Positions 16,895 through 26,500 of a DNA stretch of 64,000 nucleotides are shown one piece after another (position 1 is the first letter of the stretch; every line of letters starts with the position of its first letter). The DNA lies in the NCBI RefSeq assembly GCF_001673635.1, contig NZ_LZMH01000035.1, positions 1 to 64,000 on the forward strand, given 5' to 3'. This DNA comes from Mycobacterium asiaticum. GTDB lineage: Bacteria; Actinomycetota; Actinomycetes; Mycobacteriales; Mycobacteriaceae. The notes below the pieces were generated by a model. It saw only the letters and a program-made list of their open reading frames with translations. It did not search any database and was not told the DNA's origin. The position numbers and the translations under genes are program-made.

Positions 16895-18376
16895 CTAAAG
16901 CGGGCGAAGCACGATGGGCATGCCGTCCATCGGCACCGGCATGCCGCCGTAATCCCAACGCGCCGTGTAGCCAGGCCGCGGCAGTTCGAGACGATAACGG
17001 CGCAGCAGCCGGTGCACGATCGTCTTGACTTCCAGCTGACCGAACACCATCCCGATGCACTTGTGCGCCCCGCCGCCGAACGGTGTGAAGGCGTACCGGT
17101 GGCGCTTGTGCTCGTTGCGGGGCTCGGTGAACCGCAGCGGGTCGAATTTCATTGGGTCCGTCCACAATTCGGGTAGACGGTGATTCATCCCGGGGAAGGC
17201 GGTGATGTTGGTGCCCTCGGGCAGGTAGTGGCCCAGCAGTTCGGTGTCGCGCACCGTTCGCCGCATCGCCCACTGCACCGGTGTCACCAACCGGATCGAC
17301 TCGTTCATCACCAGGTCCAGCGATTCCAGCTTGTCCAGCGACTCGATGTCCAGTGGCCCATCGCCGAGCCGGTCCGACTCGTCGCGGCAGCGTTGCTGCC
17401 ACTCCGGGTGCGCGGCCAGGTGGTAGATCATCGTGGTGGCCGTCGACGTCGACGTGTCATGCGCGGCCATCATCAAGAAGATCATGTGGTTGATGACGTC
17501 CTGGTCGGAGAACCGGTTGCCGTCCTCGTCCTCGGTCTGGCACAACACGCTCAGCAGGTCGTTGCCTTCCGTGCCCCGGCGCTCCTTGACCCGCTCGGCG
17601 AAGTAGTTCTCCAGCAGCTCACGCGCCTTCAGGCCCCGCCACCAGGTGAACGGCGGCACCCCCTTGCGGATGACCGCGTTGCCGGCCCGGGTGGTCGTCG
17701 TGAACGCCCTGTTCACCTTGGTGACCAGCTCGCGATCGGTGCCGGGCTCATGCCCCATGAACACCATCGAGGCGATGTCGAGGGTGAGTTCCTTCATCGC
17801 TGGATACAGCAGGAAACGCGGGTCGTCGGTCACCCAGTCGTCGCGGGTGACGTGCGAGACCACCTCGTCGATGTGTTCGAGGTAGCCGACCAACCGCGAG
17901 CGGATGAAAGCTTCCTGCATGATCCGCCGGTGAAACATGTGCTCTTCGAAATCGAGCAGCATCAGGCCGCGGCGGAAGAACGGGCCGATGACGGGAACCC
18001 AGCCCTGCTGGGAGAAGTCCTTGTTGCGGTTGGAGTAGATGGCCTGGGCGGCATCCGGACCGAGCGCGGTGACGAACGGCAGAAACGGCGAGTCCCCGAA
18101 AATCAGCGGGCCCCGCGTTTCATACAGAAACATCAGATAGTCCGGTCCACCGCGCAGCATTTCGATCATGTGGCCCAGGATCGGCAGGCCGGCATCGCCG
18201 ACGATCGGTTTGAGCCCGCTGTCGGGCGGGGGGTCGGCAAGTACCTTCTCTGGGAACTGGGTGTTTCGCAGCTTGCGCTCCACCATGCCCATGCCGGGAA
18301 AGTTGTTGAACGACGGGGTCAACCGACGTCGAGCCTGGTCAAGGAGGTATTGAGGGGTGCTGATTGTCGTCACCAT
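16895..18376 (-). CDS. cyp136: cytochrome P450 CYP136
   Basis: A 493-residue P450, matching CYP136 (Rv3059, 492 residues). Visible signatures are the I-helix MMAAHDTSTSTAT oxygen-activation motif, the K-helix NESIR (ExxR) motif, and the heme loop FGGGAHKCIG with the iron-binding Cys near residue 440. The N-terminus has no clear membrane anchor, so it should be soluble and need ferredoxin partners. Substrate not established; sterol or lipid hydroxylation is plausible. ATG start at 18376. Divergent from a TetR gene with a strong palindrome between them. Confidence 0.93.
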   Translation of the reverse strand: MVTTISTPQYLLDQARRRLTPSFNNFPGMGMVERKLRNTQFPEKVLADPPPDSGLKPIVGDAGLPILGHMIEMLRGGPDYLMFLYETRGPLIFGDSPFLPFVTALGPDAAQAIYSNRNKDFSQQGWVPVIGPFFRRGLMLLDFEEHMFHRRIMQEAFIRSRLVGYLEHIDEVVSHVTRDDWVTDDPRFLLYPAMKELTLDIASMVFMGHEPGTDRELVTKVNRAFTTTTRAGNAVIRKGVPPFTWWRGLKARELLENYFAERVKERRGTEGNDLLSVLCQTEDEDGNRFSDQDVINHMIFLMMAAHDTSTSTATTMIYHLAAHPEWQQRCRDESDRLGDGPLDIESLDKLESLDLVMNESIRLVTPVQWAMRRTVRDTELLGHYLPEGTNITAFPGMNHRLPELWTDPMKFDPLRFTEPRNEHKRHRYAFTPFGGGAHKCIGMVFGQLEVKTIVHRLLRRYRLELPRPGYTARWDYGGMPVPMDGMPIVLRPL

Positions 18377-18445
18377 TGACGCGCGCTCCTAACCGGTTTC
18401 CTGATCGGTTGTGGTAACCGTCACTATTGCCAATGATTTCGGAAA

Positions 18446-18465
18446 AACTTGACGCCTGTCAAGTT
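18446..18465. promoter_or_regulatory. TetR-type operator between cyp136 and tetR
   Basis: Perfect 8-bp arms AACTTGAC (18446-18453) and GTCAAGTT (18458-18465) around GCCT, in the 133-bp divergent region. This is the expected site for the adjacent TetR repressor controlling itself and cyp136. Confidence 0.65.
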
Positions 18466-18509
18466 GTCTTCTTGAATTGATGTGGTGCATGGTCAGGAAG
18501 TGATCGCGA

Positions 18510-19157
18510 GTGCCTAGCCGGGCTGTCAACGATGAGCGCGCCGCGCCCGTGTTGCGTCGGCGCGGCGACAAACACCGGCAGGCGATCATGGAGGCCGTCC
18601 GTCAACTTCTGCAGGAGCGTCCCTTCTCGGAACTGTCGGTCAGCACCATCAGCACGCGGGCCGGGGTGGCCCGGTCGGGCTTCTACTTCTACTTCGACTC
18701 CAAGTACTCGGTGCTCGCCGCGATCCTGGCCGATGTCGCCGAGGAACTCGAGGAGCTCACGCACTACTTCGCGCCGCGCCAGGCCGACGAGTCGCCGCAG
18801 CAGTTCGCCTCCCGGATGGTCGGCAGTGCCGCCGTGGTTTACACGCACAACGACCCGGTGATGACCGCGTGTAACGCGGCCCGCCATACCGACATGGAGA
18901 TTAGGGAGATCCTCGAGCAGCAATTCGAGGGGGTGCTGCGTCAGATCGTCACCATCGTCGACGCCGAGGTGAAAGCCGGGACCGCGCAACCCATCAGCGA
19001 CGACCTTCCGGTGCTCATCCGCACCCTGGCGGGCACTACCGCGCTCATGCTCACCGGGGACCCGATGCTGGCGGGCCGGCACCATGATCCGGACCGCCGA
19101 GTGCGGGTGCTGGAGCAGTTGTGGCTCAACGCCTTATGGGGCGGCCCGGCGCGGTAG
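18510..19157 (+). CDS. TetR/AcrR family regulator next to cyp136
   Basis: 215 residues, as in Rv3058c. The N-terminal helix-turn-helix reads LSVSTISTRAGVARSGFYFY near residues 37-56. The EthR-like ligand domain follows (FDSKYSVLAAILADVAEELE). It probably represses cyp136 and possibly the SDR downstream. A GTG start was chosen at 18510, immediately before the conserved region. The stop precedes the SDR start by 35 bp. Confidence 0.9.
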   Translation: MPSRAVNDERAAPVLRRRGDKHRQAIMEAVRQLLQERPFSELSVSTISTRAGVARSGFYFYFDSKYSVLAAILADVAEELEELTHYFAPRQADESPQQFASRMVGSAAVVYTHNDPVMTACNAARHTDMEIREILEQQFEGVLRQIVTIVDAEVKAGTAQPISDDLPVLIRTLAGTTALMLTGDPMLAGRHHDPDRRVRVLEQLWLNALWGGPAR

Positions 19158-19192
19158 CAGGGGCTCCTGGTACCGCCGGTATCGTCACGTCC

Positions 19193-20071
19193 ATGGCGCA
19201 GAGCGGATCGCAGCGGTACTTCGCGGGTAAGCGGTGTTTCGTCACGGGCGCGGCGAGCGGCATCGGCCGCGCGACCGCGTTGCGGCTGGCTGCGCAGGGC
19301 GCCGAACTCTATCTGACCGACCGGGACGAGGACGGACTGGCGCAGACGGTCGCCGACGCGCGAGCGCTCGGCGCCCAGGTGCCCGCGCACCGGGTGCTGG
19401 ATATCTCGGACTACGCGCAGGTCTCGGCGTTCGCGACCGACATCCACGCCGCCCACGCCAGCATGGATGTGGTCCTCAACATCGCCGGGGTTTCGGCGTG
19501 GGGAACCGTCGACCGGTTGAGCCACGAGCAGTGGAGCAAGATGGTCCAGATCAATCTGATGGGCCCGATCCATGTCATCGAATCCTTCGTTCCGCACATG
19601 GTCGCCGCGCGCCGGGGTGGGCACGTGGTGAATGTCTCCTCGGCCGCCGGGCTCGTGGCCTTACCCTGGCACGCCGCGTACAGCGCCAGCAAGTACGGTC
19701 TGCGCGGCCTGTCCGAGGTGCTGCGCTTCGACCTGGCCCGGCACCGCATCGGGGTGTCCGTCGTGGTGCCCGGCGCGGTCAAGACCCCGCTGGTCAACAC
19801 GGTCGAGATCGCCGGCGTAGACCGCAACGATCCTCAGGTCGCCCGGTGGGTTGACCGGTTCAGTGGGCACGCCGTCTCGCCCGAACGGGCCGCCGAGAAA
19901 ATCCTGGCCGGGGTCGCCAAGAACAGGTACCTGATTTACACCTCGCAGGACATCCGCGCGCTGTATGCGTTCAAGCGGTTGGCTTGGTGGCCGTACAGCG
20001 TGGCGATGCGTCAGGTGAACGTGATCTTCACGCGCGCGTTGCGGCCGGGGCCGCCGCAACTTCAGCGCTGA
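19193..20071 (+). CDS. short-chain dehydrogenase/reductase
   Basis: 292 residues (Rv3057c family). The cofactor motif TGAASGIGRA lies near residues 17-26, NIAGVS near 97, and the YSASK catalytic motif near 164. The C-terminal extension with hydrophobic and basic residues (LAWWPYSVAMRQ) is typical of membrane-associated mycobacterial SDRs. ATG at 19193 was chosen; the upstream frame extends into tetR. Co-oriented with TetR and possibly in the same unit. Ends overlap convergently with dinB by 10 bp. Confidence 0.88.
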   Translation: MAQSGSQRYFAGKRCFVTGAASGIGRATALRLAAQGAELYLTDRDEDGLAQTVADARALGAQVPAHRVLDISDYAQVSAFATDIHAAHASMDVVLNIAGVSAWGTVDRLSHEQWSKMVQINLMGPIHVIESFVPHMVAARRGGHVVNVSSAAGLVALPWHAAYSASKYGLRGLSEVLRFDLARHRIGVSVVVPGAVKTPLVNTVEIAGVDRNDPQVARWVDRFSGHAVSPERAAEKILAGVAKNRYLIYTSQDIRALYAFKRLAWWPYSVAMRQVNVIFTRALRPGPPQLQR

Positions 20072-21096
20072 TCGGGCATTTGGAGTTCCAGACGCACACC
20101 GAGTAACCGGATGGGTCGGTCCAACTCGAACAGATCGAGGATGCGCAGCGCCGCGGCGGTGATGACTTCGGCATCGGTGGTCGGCGCGTCGAGCTTGCGG
20201 ATCTTGGTGCGGGTATAGAACGTCGCGGTCCGCACCGTGACGGCCACCCGGGTGACGATACGCGCCCCGGCGATCACGTCGTCCAGCGTGCGCCGCGTCA
20301 ATTCCGTTACCGCCGAATACATTTCAGACCTATCGGTGAGGTCCCGCGGGAAGGTGATGACGTGGCTGCGCGAGCGCGGCACCCACGGTTCGGCACTGAC
20401 TTCGGTGTCGCCGCCGCCCTTCGCAAGCAACAGCAGCCACAGCCCGGTGCGCGGGCCGAACGTCGTCGTCAGCAGTTCGCCATCGCTGTGCGCCAGCTGC
20501 CACACCGTGGTGATGCCCTGCGCGGCAAGCTTTTTCGCCGTCTTCGGGCCGACACCCCACAGCGCGTCCACCGGGCGGTCGGCCATCAATGTCATCCAGT
20601 TGGCATCGGTCAGCTGAAATACGCCGGCCGGTTTCGCGAAGCCGGTCGCCACTTTAGCGCGCTGTTTGTTGTCACTGATCCCCACCGAGCAGGACAAGCC
20701 GGTCTGTGTGGAGATGACGGTGCGGATCTGCTCGGCGAGTTCGCATGGATCCCCGTCCGCCAACCCGACATACGCCTCGTCCCAGCCCCACACCTCGACC
20801 GGATGTCCAAGGTCGCGCAACAATTCCATCACCTCGTCGGACGCGGCGTCGTAGGCGTCCGAATCCGAGGGAAGGAAGGTAGCGTCCGGGCACCGGCGGG
20901 CGGCCGCGCGCATCGGCATGCCCGCGTGCACCCCGAATTCGCGTGCCTGATAGGACGCGCAGGTGACAACCTTGCGCGGCTCGGTCGGGTCACCGTTGCC
21001 GCCGACGATCACCGGCAGCCCGACCAGTTCGGGATGGCGGCGCAACTCGACCGAGGCCAGGAACTGGTCGAGGTCGACGTGCAGGATGTGCCTCAC
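20062..21096 (-). CDS. dinP: Y-family DNA polymerase IV (DinB2/DinP)
   Basis: 344 residues matching mycobacterial DinB2 (Rv3056, 346 residues). The catalytic palm motif VDLDQFLASVE is near residues 6-16. YQAREFGVHAGMP, WGWDEAYVGL and SCSVGISDNKQRAKVATG follow, then a helix-hairpin-helix (WGVGPKTAKKLAAQGI) and the little-finger domain. Translesion synthesis polymerase; the mycobacterial enzyme readily incorporates ribonucleotides. The GTG start overlaps the TGA of the upstream TetR gene (GTGA), indicating coupling. Confidence 0.93.
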   Translation of the reverse strand: MRHILHVDLDQFLASVELRRHPELVGLPVIVGGNGDPTEPRKVVTCASYQAREFGVHAGMPMRAAARRCPDATFLPSDSDAYDAASDEVMELLRDLGHPVEVWGWDEAYVGLADGDPCELAEQIRTVISTQTGLSCSVGISDNKQRAKVATGFAKPAGVFQLTDANWMTLMADRPVDALWGVGPKTAKKLAAQGITTVWQLAHSDGELLTTTFGPRTGLWLLLLAKGGGDTEVSAEPWVPRSRSHVITFPRDLTDRSEMYSAVTELTRRTLDDVIAGARIVTRVAVTVRTATFYTRTKIRKLDAPTTDAEVITAAALRILDLFELDRPIRLLGVRLELQMPDQR

Positions 21097-21722
21097 CTTC
21101 CGCACAGCTTGCGCGCCAAGCTCTCCCACCCGTCGCCCAGCGTCTGCTGGTTGTGGCTGCCCTCGGTCAGCTGATGGCCGACGTAGCCGGCGTCGAGCAG
21201 CGCCAGCAGCGCATCTGTTTGGACATCGAGATCGCCCGTGGTGTGCGCTGAGTGCAGCAGTACCCAGACATGCCGGCGCTGGACGACGGCCGCGCCGACG
21301 TGGCGGCTGTGCGGGTCGCGGCTGGCCGCCGAGAGCAACTCGTGGTGGGTGTTCACGAAGCAGATCCGCTCCCGGCCGAACGCGATCAACCGCTCGAGGG
21401 GCGGCGCGTCGGGCCCGAGCGGGGGCGGTCCGAAGAGGAAGGCCTGTTGGAAGGCCTTCTCGTCCTCATCGAGGAGCACCATCATCAGTCCGGCCCGGCT
21501 GCCGAACCGGCGGAACAGGGTTCCCTTGCCGACGCCGGCGGCGGCGGCGATGTCGTCGGTGGTCACCGCATCGGCGCCGCGTTCGGCGACGAGGTGGCGC
21601 GCGGCGTCCAGGAGCAGCGCCCGGTTGCGCGCGGCGTCACTTCGCTCGGGTAGCGAGGGTTCCTGCAAGCGGATTCCGGGCGCCGGCATGCCCAACTGGC
21701 CCAGCCGCTCGTTTTCGCTCAC
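21093..21722 (-). CDS. TetR family regulator upstream of dinP
   Basis: 209 residues (Rv3055 family). Helix-turn-helix DDIAAAAGVGKGTLFRRFGS near residues 56-75, and a C-terminal domain of the SbtR type with GYVGHQLTEG. GTG start at 21722. It overlaps dinP by 4 bp and is divergent from the FMN reductase. The 20-bp near-palindrome between them is its likely operator. Confidence 0.9.
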   Translation of the reverse strand: MSENERLGQLGMPAPGIRLQEPSLPERSDAARNRALLLDAARHLVAERGADAVTTDDIAAAAGVGKGTLFRRFGSRAGLMMVLLDEDEKAFQQAFLFGPPPLGPDAPPLERLIAFGRERICFVNTHHELLSAASRDPHSRHVGAAVVQRRHVWVLLHSAHTTGDLDVQTDALLALLDAGYVGHQLTEGSHNQQTLGDGWESLARKLCGR

Positions 21723-21748
21723 CTACGCACTTTAACTCCGCGGGAATT

Positions 21749-21768
21749 AATCGGACTATAGTCCGGTT
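21749..21768. promoter_or_regulatory. operator palindrome, tetR/FMN reductase
   Basis: The core CGGACTATAGTCCG (21752-21765) is a perfect 14-bp palindrome, extended to 20 bp (AAT...GTT) with a single mismatched pair. It is centred in the 88-bp divergent region, the classic place for autoregulation by the TetR protein. Confidence 0.75.
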
Positions 21769-21810
21769 AGGTCGTGCGAAGATGTAGCAACAATTCGAAA
21801 GGACATGAAC

Positions 21811-22401
21811 GTGACAGAAACCAAGATCTTGGCTCTGGTCGGCAGCTTGCGCGCGGGGTCGATCAATCGCCAGATCGCCGAGCTCGCGGCTGACGTGGCC
21901 CCCGAAGGTGTCACCGTCACCCTGTTCGAGACCCTGGCGGACGTGCCTTTCTACAACGAAGACCTCGATCCCGGGGTAGGGACGCCCGTCGAGGAACCCG
22001 CGGCGGTGGCCGCGTTGCGCACCGCGGCGAGTGAGGCCGACGCGGCGTTAGTGGTGACCCCCGAGAACAACGGAACTATCCCGGCTGTGCTCAAGAACGC
22101 GATCGACTGGTTGTCCCGGCCGTTCGGCGACGGCGCGCTCAACGGCAAGCCACTGGCGGTTGTCGGTGGAGCGCTGGGCCGGTACGGCGGGGTCTGGGCA
22201 CACGACGACACCCGCAAGGCGTTCGGAATCGCCGGGGCGCGCGTGCTCGACGAGGTCAAGCTGTCTGTCCCGTTCGGCACACTTGGCGGCCTGCCGCCGG
22301 CCGAGAACGCGGAGCTGACCGAAAGCGTGCGTGAGGTGGTGGGCAAGCTGGCGGCCGAGGTTACTGCGCACGCCGGCGCGGGGGTCGCCACCGAGGCATA
22401 A
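21811..22401 (+). CDS. NADPH-dependent FMN reductase family protein
   Basis: 196 residues of flavodoxin-like fold (Rv3054c family). The phosphate loop is LVGSLRAGSINRQ, followed by DVPFYNEDLDPG and the signature TPENNGTIPAVLKNAIDWLS. It reduces FMN or quinones with NADPH. GTG 21811 is preferred because AAAGGA is 8 bases upstream; an ATG at 21805 is in frame but too close to it. Divergent from, and probably repressed by, the TetR gene. Confidence 0.88.
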   Translation: MTETKILALVGSLRAGSINRQIAELAADVAPEGVTVTLFETLADVPFYNEDLDPGVGTPVEEPAAVAALRTAASEADAALVVTPENNGTIPAVLKNAIDWLSRPFGDGALNGKPLAVVGGALGRYGGVWAHDDTRKAFGIAGARVLDEVKLSVPFGTLGGLPPAENAELTESVREVVGKLAAEVTAHAGAGVATEA

Positions 22402-22422
22402 CGCGTCACTGAACGCTCTAGT

Positions 22423-22454
22423 CAAAGCCGTCGGCGAATGCGCCGGCGGCTTTG
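22423..22454 (+). terminator. terminator hairpin after FMN reductase
   Basis: Arms CAAAGCCGTCGGCG (22423-22436) and CGCCGGCGGCTTTG (22441-22454) pair at 13 of 14 positions (one T-G) around AATG, 21 bp past the stop. Confidence 0.75.
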
Positions 22455-22607
22455 CTGGCTCTCGGTCGGGCTCTGCCGTCGGCCGCGCTTGTCAGTGGTC
22501 GGTGTTAAACCTGACGCCATGTACACCTATCCCGTCAGTTGTGATCTGCGACACGCCGAGGCGACACGGGCGACACGCTTACGACCAGGGAATTTCAGAA
22601 ATGTTAT

Positions 22608-22655
22608 TCAGAACATGTTGTATCTCTTCTCGTCGTCACCCCCTAGGTGTAGTGT
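22608..22655 (+). promoter_or_regulatory. paired NrdR-like boxes upstream of nrdHIE
   Basis: TCAGAACATGTTGTAT (22608-22623) and CCCCTAGGTGTAGTGT (22640-22655) start 32 bp apart. The first matches the clear box before nrdF2 at 11 of 16 positions. The second matches the nrdF2 downstream box (CCCC-AGG-GTAGTGT pattern). NrdR recognises tandem boxes about three helical turns apart and represses RNR genes when nucleotides are plentiful. Confidence 0.6.
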
Positions 22656-22858
22656 TTGAGCACCGGCAGAACCCAGGTTCACCAGGCGTCCAGGCTCCTG
22701 ATGAACTTCCCGGAATCGGCGTCTCCAGGTCGGTTGACACGGCGCCGCAAAACGGGAATCTGGGGGGTTGTCGGGTCGCTGTACCTAGTACAGATGTGCC
22801 ACCAGAGTCGTTGCCAGTCCTTTTGATGTCCCCACTTCCGCAAAGGAGCGGTACGCCC

Positions 22859-23098
22859 ATGACCATTACCGTTTACTCCAAGCCCGCATGCGTGCAGTGC
22901 GTCGCCACCTACAAGGCACTGGACAAGCAGGGCGTCGCCTACCAGAAGGTCGACATCACGCTGGATTCTGAAGCGCGTGACTACGTGATGGCGCTCGGTT
23001 ACCTGCAGGCGCCCGTCGTGGTGGCCGACAACGACCACTGGTCCGGGTTCCGGCCGGACCGCATCAAGGCACTCGCCGAGGCGGCGCTCAGCGCCTAG
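22859..23098 (+). CDS. nrdH: glutaredoxin-like electron donor NrdH
   Basis: 79 residues, the exact mycobacterial NrdH length (Rv3053c). The thioredoxin-like CVQC redox motif is at residues 11-14, and WSGFRPDRI near the C-terminus is the NrdH signature. It reduces the class Ib ribonucleotide reductase NrdE and is recycled by thioredoxin reductase. RBS AAAGGAG precedes the ATG. First gene of nrdHIE. Confidence 0.96.
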   Translation: MTITVYSKPACVQCVATYKALDKQGVAYQKVDITLDSEARDYVMALGYLQAPVVVADNDHWSGFRPDRIKALAEAALSA

Positions 23099-23134
23099 CG
23101 CGGGTAGGCAAGTAAGTAAGGAGGTTGCGGTGCC

Positions 23135-23587
23135 ATGGATGGTCTGGGACGCAACCTGGTCTATTTCTCGTCCGTGTCGGAGAACACCCACCGCTTTGTG
23201 CAGAAGCTGGGTGTTCCCGCCACACGGATACCGCTGCATGAACGCATAGAGGTCGACGAGCCGTACGTGCTGGTGCTGCCCACGTACGGCGGCGGCCGGG
23301 CCACGCCGAACATCAACGACGGTGGCTACGTCCCCAAGCAGGTCATCACTTTCCTGAACAACGAGCACAACCGCTCGCTCATCCGCGGCGTCATCGCCGC
23401 GGGCAACAACAACTTCGGTGCCGAATTCGCCTACGCGGGCAACGTGGTGTCCCGCAAGTGCGGTGTTCCGTACCTCTACCGATTCGAACTCATGGGAACC
23501 CAGGACGACGTCGATGCCGTCCGCGCGGGCCTGGCCCAATTCTGGAAGGAACAGACGTGCCACCAACCGTCACTGCAGAGCCTGTAA
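23135..23587 (+). CDS. nrdI: flavodoxin-like NrdI, RNR cofactor activator
   Basis: 150 residues. [19 protein letters not shown] at the N-terminus binds FMN phosphate, and [20 protein letters not shown] and [15 protein letters not shown] flank the isoalloxazine site. NrdI delivers superoxide or oxidant that builds the manganese-tyrosyl radical in NrdF. The stop lies 31 bp inside the nrdE start region, so the two are translationally linked. RBS GGAGG at 23119. Confidence 0.95.
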   Translation: MDGLGRNLVYFSSVSENTHRFVQKLGVPATRIPLHERIEVDEPYVLVLPTYGGGRATPNINDGGYVPKQVITFLNNEHNRSLIRGVIAAGNNNFGAEFAYAGNVVSRKCGVPYLYRFELMGTQDDVDAVRAGLAQFWKEQTCHQPSLQSL

Positions 23588-26500
23588 CCACCGGCACGCA
23601 CGCGTCGCAGAACGAAACGGATTACCACGCGCTCAACGCGATGCTGAATCTGTACGACGCCGACGGCAAGATTCAGTTCGACAAGGACGTACTCGCCGCG
23701 CGCCAGTACTTCCTCGAGCACGTCAACCAGAACACCGTGTTCTTCCACAACCAGGACGAGAAACTCGACTACCTGATCCGCGAGAACTACTACGAGCGTG
23801 AGGTGCTCGACCAGTACTCGCGAAACTTTGTCAAGACGCTGCTGGACCGCGCCTACGCCAAGAAGTTCCGGTTTCCCACCTTCCTCGGTGCGTTCAAGTA
23901 CTACACCTCCTACACGCTGAAGACCTTTGACGGAAAGCGCTACCTGGAGCGCTTCGAAGACCGGGTCGTCATGGTCTCGCTCACCCTGGCCGCCGGTGAC
24001 ACCGCACTGGCCGAGAAGTTGGTGGACGAAATCATCGACGGCCGGTTCCAGCCGGCCACTCCGACCTTCCTGAATTCGGGGAAGAAGCAGCGCGGTGAGC
24101 CGGTCTCGTGCTTTCCCGCCGGAACTCCCATCGACACCGCCGAGGGGCCGAAGGCCATCGAGGCGCTGCGCGCAGGTGACCGGGTGCTGTCGCACGACGG
24201 GTCATTCTCAGTAGTCGAGTCGGTCATTGAGAACCCGAATGATCAACCGCTGGTTGAAATCTCGCATTTCGGTCACAAAGAGCCGATCCTGTGCACCCCT
24301 GAGCATCCGATCCTGGTATGGACGACGCGCGATGTGCAGACATTGATTGACGGTGACGGTGCCGATCCGTTCAACGGCTTTGTGTGGCTAGCCGCCAAAG
24401 ACATCCGTCCGACGGACTTCATCGTGACGGCCGCGCCGTTGGAGCAGCGTCCACGGCGGGTTTACGACCTGATGGAACACGTCGGCGCCGGCGAATACGA
24501 AGAAGTCGACGGACTGATCCGCAAGGTGAACGTAGACCTGAAACATCGCAACAAGCAGCGTCACCATATGAAGTTCGTGTCGGTGAATCGCTATGTGGAG
24601 GAGTCCTACGACCTGGGACTCATCCTTGGTTGGTACATAGCAGAAGGACACATCTCAAAGCCGTCGGGACCCGATGGCGTGAGGACGCCCAACGGCATCC
24701 ACTTCACCATCGGCACACACGAACTCGAATACCAACACGAGTTGGCGGTGGCCTTCAAGCGAGTGTTTGCTGCTGACCTTGCCGTTCACCAGAGTGTGTC
24801 GGACCAATCGGTGCGGATGATCTGCAACAGCAAGGTGGTGGCTTCGCTCTTCCTGTCGTTGGTCGGCACCGGCTATCACCTCAAGCGCCTGTCCCACGAT
24901 GTCCTGACAGCCGATGAGGACTTTCAACGTGGTCTGTTGGCCGGGTTGTTCCGCGGTGACGGGTGCTCGACCACCGGCGGTATGGTGCTTGACCTGGTCA
25001 ACCCCGAGCTCGTCGACCAGGTGCAACTATTGCTGCGCCGCGTCGGCATCATGTCCCGGGTTCGTCATTACACCAACCAGTCTGGGAATGTGACGGGTCA
25101 GGTGTTCGTCCCGGGCCTGCCCGGCGCAAATGAGGACTTCATCTTCGACGTAGGCAAGAACCTGTACAACTATGTGGGGCAGAAGGGTACCTCGCGCACT
25201 ACGTACCAGGTAGTTAACGGGCGGCACGTATACGGGATCCGCGGCCTCACGCAGACGCAGGAGACCCCAGAGAAGGTGTACAACCTCCACGTCGAGGGCA
25301 CGCACACCTACACGATTCGCGGCACCGTCGTGCACAACTGCTTCCTCCTTCGCATCGAGGACAACATGGAGTCGATCGGTCGCTCGATCAATTCCGCGTT
25401 GCAGCTTTCCAAGCGCGGCGGCGGAGTCGCGCTGCTGCTGAGCAACATTCGCGAGCACGGCGCGCCGATCAAGAACATCGAGAACCAGTCCTCGGGCGTC
25501 ATCCCGATCATGAAGCTGCTCGAGGACTCCTTCTCCTACGCCAACCAACTCGGTGCGCGTCAGGGTGCAGGAGCGGTGTACCTGCAGGCCCACCACCCCG
25601 ACATCTACCGCTTCCTGGACACCAAGCGGGAGAACGCCGACGAGAAGATCCGGATCAAGACGCTGAGCCTGGGCGTGGTGATTCCCGACATCACCTTCGA
25701 GCTGGCCAAGAAGAACGAGGACATGTATCTGTTCTCGCCGTATGACGTCGAACGCGTCTACGGAAAGGCTTTCGCCGACATCTCGGTCACCGAGAAGTAC
25801 TACGAGATGGTCGACGACGCACGCATCCGCAAGACCAAGATCAAGGCGCGCGAGTTCTTCCAGACGCTGGCCGAGTTGCAGTTCGAGTCCGGTTACCCCT
25901 ACATCATGTTCGAGGACACGGTGAACCGGGCGAACCCGATCGAAGGCAAGATCACCCACTCCAACCTGTGCTCGGAGATCCTGCAGGTCTCCACACCGTC
26001 GGAGTTCAACGACGACTTGTCATACGCCAAGGTGGGCAAGGACATTTCGTGCAACCTGGGGTCGCTCAACATCGCCAAGACGATGGACTCGCCGGACTTC
26101 GCCCAGACCATCGAGGTGGCGATCCGCGCGCTGACCGCGGTGAGCGATCAGACCCACATCACCTCGGTGCCCTCGATCGAGCAGGGCAACAACGACTCTC
26201 ACGCGATCGGGCTGGGGCAGATGAACCTGCACGGGTATCTGGCCCGCGAAGGCATCTTCTACGGTTCCGAAGAGGGCGTCGACTTCACCAACATCTACTT
26301 CTACACGGTGCTCTACCACGCGCTGCGGGCGTCGAATCGTATTGCGATTGAACGCGGTACGCATTTCAAGGGGTTCGAACGTTCCAAGTACGCCTCGGGA
26401 GAGTTCTTCGACAAGTACACCGATGAGGTCTGGGAGCCCGCAACCGAGAAGGTGCGCCAGCTCTTCGCCGATGCCGGCATCCGCATTCCCACCCAGGACG

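Larger units (their letters stand above)
22402..22858. other. intergenic region and leader upstream of nrdH
   Basis: No gene seen. It contains a terminator hairpin for the FMN reductase, a pair of NrdR-like boxes, and about 200 bp of leader with the palindrome CTGTAC-CTA-GTACAG (22779-22793). The leader could hold further control. Confidence 0.6.
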
